Positions 1-9,100 of a DNA stretch of 52,483 nt are shown here, in pieces. The notes beneath the pieces were generated by a model that saw only the letters and a program-made list of their open reading frames with translations, did not search any database and had not been told where the DNA came from. How positions within the stretch are numbered: the stretch's first letter is position 1; each line of letters starts with the position of its first letter. This DNA is from an uncultured Clostridia bacterium (lineage in GTDB: Bacteria > Bacillota > Clostridia > Oscillospirales > Acutalibacteraceae), in assembly GCA_944380855.1 (NCBI GenBank), contig CALWIW010000011.1, positions 1-52,483 on the forward strand, given 5' to 3'. The translations under genes were made by a program, and so were the position numbers.

Positions 1-141
1 TTTCTGACTGCCGACAGTTCAAGGCAATTCAGAAGCGGCGGTACTTTCCCTTAGCGTACCGCAGGCGTTGTCCGGCTGAAAGCCGTCTATCTCACTCTAA
101 TGTGAAGAATGTTATTCAGTTGTAGTCCTCTTTCAAGAGAG
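1..141 (-). ncRNA. Candidate structured RNA or leader, running off the left edge
   Basis: Downstream of a good minus-strand promoter, the transcript would fold into successive hairpins before leaving the window. Stems that can be read directly include CTCTT/AGAG near the 5' end, TTCAC/GTGAG, CGGCT/AGCCG with a three-base loop, GCGGTAC/GTACCGC (seven perfect pairs), and TTCTGA/TCAGAA enclosing GCC/GGC. Neither strand gives a convincing reading frame. The RNA could be a stand-alone non-coding RNA or the structured 5' leader of a gene outside the window. I could not match it to a named RNA family. Confidence 0.35.
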
Positions 142-146
142 ATTTT

Positions 147-175
147 ATTATATCACAAAATCCGCCGGAAAGCAA
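147..175 (-). promoter_or_regulatory. Minus-strand promoter facing the left edge
   Basis: A TTGCTT -35 (170-175) and a perfect TATAAT -10 (147-152) are separated by 17 bases. Transcription would start near position 140 and run out of the window, away from the end of the Argonaute-like gene. Confidence 0.55.
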
Positions 176-215
176 GAATTTTGCGACGGGTTTTGAATAT
201 TTGGGAGAAATAAGG

Positions 216-2018
216 TTATACTAATCTATTTGCATACTCTCTCAAATACTTAAAGGGAAATGGTAGGATTGTCAACTGTCCGTTATGAACAAATGTGACA
301 TTCATTAGCGGCAATAGTTTCTCAAACATAGGAGTTGAATCTTCAAACGGTTCAATCTTTCTTATAGTTGCTGCCCTATTGATTAACCACCGCATTCCGT
401 TCCCGATAGTGCCAACAAAATAATACTCCGATGCACCATCGCTGAACATTTTAATATCTAAACACGATGAAAGTAGTTCATCACGTTTTTCTTTGCTACG
501 CAATTTAGTGTTGCCGTTAGAGAGTTCAGCTTTGATGCTATCTATTTCAGGAATGGTAAACCATCCCGTATCTTTTATAACATTTATATTGCTTGAAGCA
601 TCTCTGATAATACCGTATACTTTCTCGGAATTTATTCTTGCATTTTCAAAAATCTCGACACATTGATTATATTTGTCGGCTTCAAATAAATTAAGAGTTT
701 GTTCCGAAACATTAAAAGTACCATTAGGATGAATAGTCATAAAAACATATTTTGTGTTTTGTTCATCTGTCAATTCAATACCAAAATCGATATCCTCTTT
801 TAATCCCAATGTACTCCAATTGAAAAGAGATATTTTTTGTTTAACAAGATCATCTTTAATTAGCATTTCGTGTATAACTGTCGAAATTGCAAATTCACTA
901 CATTCAGAAAAATCTTCAAAGGTAATATGCTGTACCGCAACATCATTAAATACTCGATGCGGATCTTCGCTATCTGCATAAAAAGCCGCATTATGTATCA
1001 CTCTGATGTTTAGATGTTCCTTTGCAATCCTTTTACCATAACTTGCTTTTATGCCGTATTTTGAGAAAAGCAAGTCACATATCTCTTTGCAAAAGATTTT
1101 AGAATATTCATCGTCAATACAGTCAACTATTTTTATTGGTTTAATATTCAAAAGATTAGATATTGCCTGTTTGTTTTCATTCGCAACAGAGCGGGTATAA
1201 TCTAATACTTTATAATTTGTAATACTTGCAAATTCAAGGTGAGCAATATCGGAAAATCTATCATTGAAGCTTTTTAAAACAGTTGTAAGAATTCCCATCT
1301 TGCTTTGATTAAAACGGTCTATATTCTGAATGTCTAAGAATGCAATTTCGGTTTTTACATTTTTAGTTTGTCGCATAATGAAACTATATCCCGTATCATC
1401 TTTCAATTTCCTGCGCAATGTGTTATGTGCCGAAAAAACATACTTGGGATATTCCTCAAATTTTTTCTTTTTAAATTCTATTTTATTACGCAACAGTTCT
1501 GAGGTGAATGTATGTACTTCCATATTCAAGCGAAATTCAGGGGATAACCTCAGTTCTAAACACGGAACTTTGAAAATAACATTTGCTTCGCTTTTTCTTC
1601 CTCTGATCAACCAATTTGGATGAAAACAGTATAAATGTCCAGTTAGGTTGTTAAATTTGAGTAACGGACTTTCATAATTCCCTAAGCTGTTAAGCATAAG
1701 TTGAAATACAATATCCTCTTTTAATGTATTTACCGCAGTCTGTGAAATAGTAATGCGGTCAGCGCCATCTTCTTTTAATATTGCATCCTTTAACAATGAT
1801 ATGTTTGAATCGTTGCTTTTCATTAGTACAAAAATCTCTCTTCCGGACTTAAAAAGCACAGAACAAACATTATTGCTCAGAAGCGGTGCATCAATAATAT
1901 ATGCTCCATTCTTAAAATGGTTCTCCGATGTACGAATGCAAAATACATCATAGTTTTTTGAAAACAATGCTTTATCAAACTTATAAGTTAGCTGATTTGT
2001 TTTAATCGGAACATTCAT
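216..2018 (-). CDS. DdmE-like protein, candidate Argonaute-like plasmid-defence subunit
   Basis: This 600-residue protein has no signal peptide or membrane segment. It is recognised by context: it is the second gene after a large helicase-nuclease whose size and architecture match DdmD, the same order as in the known DdmD-DdmE pair, where DdmE is a catalytically inactive prokaryotic Argonaute that uses DNA guides to recognise plasmids. The ATG follows AAGGTG at five to six bases and lies inside the last codons of the helicase gene (17-base overlap), so the two are translationally coupled. Visible segments include IRVIHNAAFY and VQHITFEDF near residues 335-370, and an aromatic C terminus (LPFPFKYLREY) such as Argonautes often have. 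I cannot place the MID and PIWI residues by eye. Alternatives are a pPIWI-RE-type protein or an unrelated helicase partner. Confidence 0.6.
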   Translation of the reverse strand: MNVPIKTNQLTYKFDKALFSKNYDVFCIRTSENHFKNGAYIIDAPLLSNNVCSVLFKSGREIFVLMKSNDSNISLLKDAILKEDGADRITISQTAVNTLKEDIVFQLMLNSLGNYESPLLKFNNLTGHLYCFHPNWLIRGRKSEANVIFKVPCLELRLSPEFRLNMEVHTFTSELLRNKIEFKKKKFEEYPKYVFSAHNTLRRKLKDDTGYSFIMRQTKNVKTEIAFLDIQNIDRFNQSKMGILTTVLKSFNDRFSDIAHLEFASITNYKVLDYTRSVANENKQAISNLLNIKPIKIVDCIDDEYSKIFCKEICDLLFSKYGIKASYGKRIAKEHLNIRVIHNAAFYADSEDPHRVFNDVAVQHITFEDFSECSEFAISTVIHEMLIKDDLVKQKISLFNWSTLGLKEDIDFGIELTDEQNTKYVFMTIHPNGTFNVSEQTLNLFEADKYNQCVEIFENARINSEKVYGIIRDASSNINVIKDTGWFTIPEIDSIKAELSNGNTKLRSKEKRDELLSSCLDIKMFSDGASEYYFVGTIGNGMRWLINRAATIRKIEPFEDSTPMFEKLLPLMNVTFVHNGQLTILPFPFKYLREYANRLV

Positions 2019-5000
2019 TTATACACCTTCTTATCTCGTTCCAAGCCTCTTGGTTATAGTTGAGAGAAGCGTTGCCAGTTAGCAAAGACGGAATTTCAAC
2101 AATCGTCAAATCTTTTCGTTTTATACGATGTATTTTCCATTCGTTCTCCGAAACGATGTTGACTATAATAACACATTTGCAACCGCATTTATTTGCCTTA
2201 TCTTCAATTTTATTTAGCATTTCTTCATCGTTGAAAACGGTAGTTTCGTGCCAGTTTTTAAAATCAATATAAATAGGGTATTCGCTTAATTTATAATCAA
2301 ATAATTCAAATAGTTCGGGATCGCTGATTTCCTGCATATTAAGTTTAAGCACCAACCAGAACAAATATCTGCCAACCACTTCACCCAACGCTCCTTTATA
2401 TATGTTGTTGAACAAAGTCGGAGACATAATATAATCGTTCGTCTCAAAATATGTTGCCCAACCCTTTTTCATAAAAAAGTCTTTGAGTTCAGGAATACTC
2501 ATTAAGATGTTTAGCTTTGCTGCAATATCCGAAACCTCTAAAATCAAATCCTTATTTTTAGTAAAACCGATTTGAATATTATTGTAATCTTCCTCTTGTC
2601 TGTAAAACAGACGATTATTTTTAGTGGGGAGTTTCACATAAAAATTCTTTGCAACAAAATTCTTCGATAATTCATCAGCAGACATCGTAGGTGATGTCAG
2701 CACAAGTTCACGCAACTGCTGCCATTTTTCTATCCGATCATCAGTCCAGTCTTCCCTTAACATATTGTTGATGAATTTATTAGCTCTTACAGATAAAAGG
2801 GCGGCTCTGTTTTCAAAAGAACCTTCGCCTACCTGTGCGCTTGATTCCTCTCTAACTTTATCTAACAAGGCAATAAATTCTTTGTTCAGCAATCGGTGGT
2901 TTAAAATGGAAAGGTCAATACTTTCTGCAATACGATTGTCAGCAAACACATAAATATTCTTTCTTTTTTGGTTAGTACGGCAAATACGTCCAATTGCTTG
3001 AATAATTGTTCTTGTAGAAAGAAGAACAACACTCTTGCTATTATAGACACTTTGAGCATACGGGAGTTGATAAGTGTTTCCGGTGATATAGCAGCGGAAC
3101 GCTCGTTTAATATGTTGAAATGCATCATACATAGAGAGTTCCGATGTTTCTTGTAAAAATTCAGTATGATACAAATATTTTATAAACTCCTCTTCAGAAA
3201 GATTGTTGCCCAAGTTTACCAAAAGATTGGTGGGCTTATCTAAATAAATAGCATCAAAATCTTTTTCGCCACGAGAGGGGCGATCATTGATTGTAATTAG
3301 TTCTTTTTCTAATCCACACGGAATTTCATATTGCAGGTTTTGCCCTGCGCCAATCGTTTGATAAACTGATATAACAAACAGTTTTTGACCTTCAGAAAGT
3401 TTACTGGTTATTTCGTTCTTTTTTATATCATATTCATCGCCGTCTAACTGATAAACAGATGAGTTTACGCTTATACTTGCATTGTTTTCTGCAATGATAT
3501 ACTTGAAAATCTCATCAATAACATCCTTGTTAAGATATTTGTCTCCTTTTCTTGGATGCTTTGTAAGAACGCAAAGAAAAGATTGAATATCATTATGCAT
3601 CACAAATTGCTTGTAAGCTAAAGCGATTCTAATATAGCGTTCTTTATGATAGTTATCTTTATTATCGGGCAACTCTCGTTCAATTTTTTCAAAAATCATT
3701 TCAGAAATTTCATCTGAATCAAATACTGTTTTCCAAGCGGAAGCAGAATAGTTATCTCGTACATCCCCGCCTAATAATTCAACATTTATGGACACATTAT
3801 TATATCCGCAAAGTGAATCTGAAAAATCGGAACAAAGGCGTATTTTATCAGCTTCGCTCGGCAACGAGAATGCAGTTTGTATTTTCGATTTGAGATAATC
3901 CAAATCGTAGTTCCCAATAACAGTCGGTACAGTAGCCGTTGCCGATATGCCGATAACTTTAGCTTTTTCACAAAAACGCAGAAGGATTTTTTCTGGAGTC
4001 GTCTGAAAAGAACACATCATTATTTTAGATTGCATATCGTGAACGGCGTCATCTTCAAACGAATAAAAACGGAAACCATTTTCATAAAAAGAAAGATCAA
4101 AATCGGAATTTTCTATATCGCCTTTCACCTTATGTGAAGCAATCAAAATTTGTGATGTGATATAATCAATATATGTGGAGTTGAGCCTAAACTCTGCTAA
4201 AACAGAGCGTATAGCCGATTCCATAGTAAACTCATCGTCAGCATTTTGTTTGCGTTCAGATTTGCATTGCATATAGTTTATTGCAAGTATATTGATGCCA
4301 ATTTGAAAATACTTAATAAAGCCCCGTAATTTACCGAGCATAACTTGAATATTATTCTTTTCAGCATTCGGCTTATTGGGGGAAAAACGAATAGCGTTTA
4401 TGCGATTTTTCGTGTCACTTATAGTCGTTATGTAAGAGTTATTCCCATCTAAAATTGAATGAAATTGATGATCCTGGAACAAGAAATTCTTAGTATTATC
4501 TGCAACATCTGTTGAGGTTCTATGACTGAACTGCAAGGTGTAATTTTCATATATTGTATCGGCTTTTTCTCTAATTCCGTCTATTACGGACTGTAATGGT
4601 TGATCCTTGTATTTACTTTCTTTTCTTAGCTTTGACGGCGTGGTAAGTATCGTGGGAAATTCGTTAGTATGTAATGCAGAATAAATATCCTTAAACAGCT
4701 CAATATAGTCGATTTTATCTCTTAGTCCATTTTGTATTATGTTTTTTAATAAAGTTTCTTTTGTTGCATCAAACTCGTCAATAAATATAACTGCATTATC
4801 AATAATGTCAGTATTATAGAACATATATGAAGGCTCGACAATCGTAGCGTTTCTTGTTAAAAACTTATCCATACTCATAAAAATGATTTGTTTATCACTA
4901 GTGAATACTGCAGGATATAGTTTTCCGAGCCACTGCCATCTTTTATTCGTTTTAATTGCATAAATACGTTCGTTAACTGTGGAAAATTCCTTTGCCAACA

Positions 5001-5481
5001 TTGTTTGTAGTAATTTTCTGAAATTAGGTTCTGATTTACTACGAAGGTTATCCTTTATGCTTCCGATAAAACCTCGCAGTTCAACTTTGTTTACATTCCT
5101 TTGTTCTTGCAAGAACCTTACATCTTGAACAAAGGATTTATATTCATCAGTCTTTTTGATTTCACTCGGTATTTCATTGATTATTTCACTTGTAAGACCA
5201 TCGATTACGCAATCTGCATTGGCATCTATAAAAAGAAACTTCTCATTGAATTTATCCAATTGACCCGCTTTTTCAAACCAAATTTTAAGTTCTTCCGCAG
5301 GAAGATTTTTCTTCAAAGTTGTTATAAAGAAAAATCGCCTCTTACTATTTGATTCGTCCAAGGAAGCTTCATAGATATATTTGAGGACAGAGTAAGTCTT
5401 ACCGTATCCTGTGGGCATATCAAGCAAAAACAAGCCGTTGTTATTGCCGTTATTACAGTAATTCTTAATTGCAGTATACAT
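2002..5481 (-). CDS. DdmD-like SF2 helicase-nuclease of a plasmid-defence operon
   Basis: This is a 1159-residue ATP-dependent helicase. Motif I is GYGKT (residues 25-29), the DExD box is FIDEFD (about 231), motif III is SATAT (about 510), and motif VI is QAIGRICRTNQ (about 826). The C-terminal region carries a PD-(D/E)XK-like signature: GALGE (E1034) and YIDFK (D1073, K1075). A helicase fused to a C-terminal nuclease, about 1150-1200 residues long and followed by a roughly 600-700 residue partner, fits DdmD. In the characterised Vibrio system DdmD is loaded by DdmE and unwinds and degrades plasmid DNA. The ATG has GGAG eight bases upstream. The coding sequence is AT-rich compared with the PFOR gene next door, consistent with transfer. 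Other defence helicase-nucleases remain possible. Confidence 0.65.
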   Translation of the reverse strand: MYTAIKNYCNNGNNNGLFLLDMPTGYGKTYSVLKYIYEASLDESNSKRRFFFITTLKKNLPAEELKIWFEKAGQLDKFNEKFLFIDANADCVIDGLTSEIINEIPSEIKKTDEYKSFVQDVRFLQEQRNVNKVELRGFIGSIKDNLRSKSEPNFRKLLQTMLAKEFSTVNERIYAIKTNKRWQWLGKLYPAVFTSDKQIIFMSMDKFLTRNATIVEPSYMFYNTDIIDNAVIFIDEFDATKETLLKNIIQNGLRDKIDYIELFKDIYSALHTNEFPTILTTPSKLRKESKYKDQPLQSVIDGIREKADTIYENYTLQFSHRTSTDVADNTKNFLFQDHQFHSILDGNNSYITTISDTKNRINAIRFSPNKPNAEKNNIQVMLGKLRGFIKYFQIGINILAINYMQCKSERKQNADDEFTMESAIRSVLAEFRLNSTYIDYITSQILIASHKVKGDIENSDFDLSFYENGFRFYSFEDDAVHDMQSKIMMCSFQTTPEKILLRFCEKAKVIGISATATVPTVIGNYDLDYLKSKIQTAFSLPSEADKIRLCSDFSDSLCGYNNVSINVELLGGDVRDNYSASAWKTVFDSDEISEMIFEKIERELPDNKDNYHKERYIRIALAYKQFVMHNDIQSFLCVLTKHPRKGDKYLNKDVIDEIFKYIIAENNASISVNSSVYQLDGDEYDIKKNEITSKLSEGQKLFVISVYQTIGAGQNLQYEIPCGLEKELITINDRPSRGEKDFDAIYLDKPTNLLVNLGNNLSEEEFIKYLYHTEFLQETSELSMYDAFQHIKRAFRCYITGNTYQLPYAQSVYNSKSVVLLSTRTIIQAIGRICRTNQKRKNIYVFADNRIAESIDLSILNHRLLNKEFIALLDKVREESSAQVGEGSFENRAALLSVRANKFINNMLREDWTDDRIEKWQQLRELVLTSPTMSADELSKNFVAKNFYVKLPTKNNRLFYRQEEDYNNIQIGFTKNKDLILEVSDIAAKLNILMSIPELKDFFMKKGWATYFETNDYIMSPTLFNNIYKGALGEVVGRYLFWLVLKLNMQEISDPELFELFDYKLSEYPIYIDFKNWHETTVFNDEEMLNKIEDKANKCGCKCVIIVNIVSENEWKIHRIKRKDLTIVEIPSLLTGNASLNYNQEAWNEIRRCINECSD

Positions 5482-5533
5482 CTTTTATACTCCAAAAACA
5501 ATTTATTAGTGACAGATATACTATATCAATAAT

Positions 5534-5539
5534 ATTATA
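5534..5539 (-). promoter_or_regulatory. Probable -10 element of the ddmDE-like operon
   Basis: A perfect TATAAT lies about 52 bases upstream of the helicase start codon. No convincing -35 hexamer is seen at the right distance, so the promoter may be weak or need an activator. Confidence 0.35.
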
Positions 5540-5569
5540 CCATATAATCGTGTTTTTTCTATTACTTTT

Positions 5570-5613
5570 ACGAAATAAAATAGGCGGCAAGGAGAATTTG
5601 ATTTCCCTGCCGC
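5570..5613 (-). terminator. Intrinsic terminator of tnpV
   Basis: GCGGCAGGGA pairs with TCCTTGCCGC (one G-T pair) around a short loop, followed on the minus strand by a T-rich stretch. It separates tnpV from the ddmD-like gene. Confidence 0.6.
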
Positions 5614-5622
5614 AATTTTCAG

Positions 5623-5994
5623 TCAGTTATAAATTATATCGTGGTTTACAATTTCCGTAGCGCTGTTGCGGATGTTGTTCATCTGAGCGATCCATTCCAT
5701 TTGGTTGTTTGCTTTGAGTTTTTCTGTCACGCCCTCACGATCTGCTATCTGTTCCACCAGCCGAAAAAACAATTCTTCTGCTTGCCGATCAATATCTGCA
5801 AGATAGCCATTCAGTGTGCCGCTTGTAAGCAGATTCGTGTAAAACACTTTACGGTGCTGTTTGAGATAGCGCAAATGCCGCTGTCCCCATATCCCTATGG
5901 GCTTATTTTCTTCGGTGGGTAGTACAAGGTCAGGCAAATAGTAATCGCCTTGCAGCGTATAAGTGCCGCCCATCTGTTCAAATAATGATTTCAT
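5623..5994 (-). CDS. tnpV: TnpV family transposon-encoded protein
   Basis: This 123-residue protein starts MKSLFEQMGGTYT and contains YYLPDLVLP and IGIWGQRHLRYLKQHRKVFY, the typical pattern of TnpV proteins carried by Tn4451/CTn-like mobilisable elements of Clostridia. The biochemical role of TnpV is not established. The reading frame stays open upstream to 6069, but the ATG at 5994 is preferred because a GGAGGA ribosome binding site precedes it and family members begin at this point. No recombinase or mobilisation gene is visible nearby, so this is either a remnant or one end of an element whose other parts lie elsewhere. It suggests that the adjacent defence operon arrived on a mobile element. 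Confidence 0.85.
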   Translation of the reverse strand: MKSLFEQMGGTYTLQGDYYLPDLVLPTEENKPIGIWGQRHLRYLKQHRKVFYTNLLTSGTLNGYLADIDRQAEELFFRLVEQIADREGVTEKLKANNQMEWIAQMNNIRNSATEIVNHDIIYN

Positions 5995-6145
5995 TGCAGT
6001 TTCCTCCAAATTCAGTTTTAGATTTTTCTGCAATATACCGTCTCGATTGTCTTTACCACTTGTTTTCAAAACCTTCGTTACGGAACCTCATCATTTGGGA
6101 GAACCGCCCTAATTTATGACTTATATTTATTGTTCAGTACAAATA

Positions 6146-9100
6146 TCAGCCCAAATCAAGCTCTGCAAGCTTTGAAAGATGCTCGTACTTCTTCTCTGCG
6201 TACTCCTCTGCCTTCTCGAAGAGCTTTTCTGCTCTATCCGGGAATGCACGGCTGAGTGCGTTGTAACGAACTTCGCCCATGATGAAGTCACGGTAAGAAG
6301 CTGTCGGAGCCTTGCTGTCCAGCATGAACGGATTCTTGCCTTCGTCTGCAAGTCTTGGGTCATATCTGAAGCAGTTCCAGTAACCTGCATCTACTGCCTT
6401 CTTCTCTTCCTGCTGAGCAATGCTCATGCCGCCCTTAATACCGTGGTTGATACATGGAGCGTAGCAGATGAGGATTGAAGGACCGTCGTAGCTTTCAGCC
6501 TCTGTAAATGCCTTGATGCACTGGTTGTAGTCAGCACCCATTGCTACCTGAGCAACGTATACATAGCCGTAGCTCATAGCAATTGCAGCAAGGTCTTTCT
6601 TCTTTGTAGCCTTACCTGCTGCTGCGAACTGTGCAACAGAACCGATTGGTGTAGCCTTAGAAGCCTGTCCGCCTGTATTTGAGTAAACCTCTGTATCGAA
6701 TACGAGGATATTTACATTCTCACCGGATGCGATAACGTGGTCAAGTCCGCCGAAGCCGATATCGTATGCCCAGCCGTCGCCGCCGAGGATCCACATGGAC
6801 TTCTTAGCAAGGCTGTCTTTGTCGATAAGTGTCTTCTTAGCAAGCTGGCCTGCTTCGCAGTCGCAGTCTTTGATGCTCTCGAGCTTCTCAATAAGAGCGT
6901 CAGCAGCAATTCTGCTTTCACCTGAGTTGCCGAGAGTTGCAAGGTAGTTGCTGCAAGCTTCCTTAACACTTGCGTCCTCTACCAATTCTTCAATCTTAGA
7001 AACATACTCGCAGAGTCTGTTTCTGATAGCCTTCTGGCCGAGAGCCATACCGAGACCGAACTCAGCGTTGTCCTCGAAGAGGCTGTTATGCCATGCAGGG
7101 CCGTGACCCTTCTTGTTTACTGTGTAAGGAGTTGCAGGTGCAGAACCGCCCCAAATTGAAGAACATCCTGTTGCGTTAGCAATGAACATTCTGTCACCGA
7201 AGAGCTGTGTAGCAAGCTTTGCATATGGTGTTTCACCGCAGCCTGCACAAGCACCGGAGAACTCGAGGAGAGGCTGTTTGAACTGGCTGCCCTTAACTGT
7301 GGACTCAGCAAACTTGTCGAGAACCTCTGGCTTTGTATCGAGCTTGAAGCCATAGTCGAAGAGCTTCTGTCCTGCTCTCTGAGTATCGATTGGCTTCATT
7401 GTAAGAGCCTTGTTGCCCTTCTTGCCCGGGCATACCTGAGCACAAGCACCGCAGCCTGTGCAGTCGAGGGTTGATACTGTCATAACGAAGTTGAGACCCT
7501 TCAAACCGATCATAGCGGCTGACTTTGTGTTTTCAGGAGCAGCTGCAAGCTCTTCGTCTGTCATAGGAACAGGACGGATTACAGCGTGCGGACATACAAA
7601 TGAGCAGCGGTTACACTGTACGCAGTTTTCAGGATTCCACTCTGGAACGTCAACTGCAATACCTCTCTTCTCGTAAGCGGAAGAACCCTGTGGGAATGTA
7701 CCGTCTACATAATCCATAAATGCAGATACAGGGAGCTTGTTGCCCTTGTAAGCATTTACAGGGTGAAGAACAGTATTTACATACTTAACAACGTCTGCTC
7801 TGTCGCCCTCTGCACAATATGCAGCAGCGTCGTCAACGCAGTTAGCCCAGTCAGCAGGAACTTCAACCTTCTTAAGATCTGACATACCTCTTTCGATAGC
7901 AGCGTGGTTCATGTCAACGATAGCCTGACCCTTCTTGGAGTAAGACTTTGTTGCAGCGTCCTTCATGTACTGCTTTGCTTCGTCAGCAGGAATAATGTCT
8001 GCAATCTTAAAGAATGCGGACTGAAGAATTGTATTGATACGGCCGCCCAGTCCGATTTCCTTACCGATAGCGATACCGTCGATTGTGTAAAGATTTATCT
8101 TCTTGTCAGCGATGAGCTTCTTCATCTTGCCGGGGAGTCTCTGTGAAAGCTCTTCAACGTCCCAACCGCAGTTGAGAAGGAAGCTGCCGCCCTCTTTGAG
8201 GTCCTCTACCATCTCGTACTTGTCAACGTATGATGGGTTGTGGCAAGCAACGAAGTCAGCCTTGCTGATGTAATATGTTGATTTAATTGGCTGGTTACCG
8301 AATCTCAAGTGAGAAACTGTGATACCGCCGGACTTCTTTGAGTCATATGCAAAATATCCCTGAGCATACATATCTGTATGGTCACCGATAATCTTGATGG
8401 AGTTCTTGTTAGCACCAACAGTACCGTCAGCACCAAGACCCCAGAACTTACAGGAACGTGTACCTGCAGGAGTTGTGTCAGGATTTTCAACAACAGGAAG
8501 TGAGAGATTTGTAACGTCGTCTACGATACCGATTGTAAATCTCTTCTTAGGTGTTGCACTCTGAGCGTTTCTGTAAACAGCAACGATGTCGCCAGGAGTT
8601 GTATCCTTAGAAGCAAGACCGTATCTGCCTGTAAATACCTTTACGTTTGCGAAATCAGAACCGTTGATAGCAGCCAAAACGTCAAGATAGAGAGGCTCGC
8701 CGATTGAACCAGGCTCTTTTGTTCTGTCGAGAACAGAAATTGTCTTAACTGTCTTTGGAAGCTCGCTGAGGAGATAATCAGCAACGAAAGGTCTGTAAAG
8801 TCTAACCTTAAGGAGACCAACCTTCTCGCCTGCTGCGTTGAGGTAATCAACAACTTCTTCTGTAGCATCGCAAACAGAACCCATAGCAACGATAACGTGC
8901 TCTGCGTCCTCTGCACCGTAATAGTTGAACGGCTTGTAATCTGTGCCGAGCTTTGCGTTGATTTTATTCATGTACTCAACAACAACCTCTGGAATTGCGT
9001 CGTAGTACTTGTTGCAAGCCTCACGAGCCTGGAAGAAGATATCGTCGTTCTGAGCTGTACCTCTGATTACAGGGTGCTCAGGGTTAAGGCTGCGGCGACG

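Noticed and set aside
216-5481. Hachiman, DISARM or other named helicase defence systems
   Set aside because: The partner protein size and the C-terminal nuclease on the helicase fit DdmDE better; no methylase or DUF1837-like gene is present.
5995-6069. Longer tnpV start
   Set aside because: Upstream codons lie beyond a clear GGAGGA site and do not match the family N terminus; probably a remnant of a neighbouring gene of the element.
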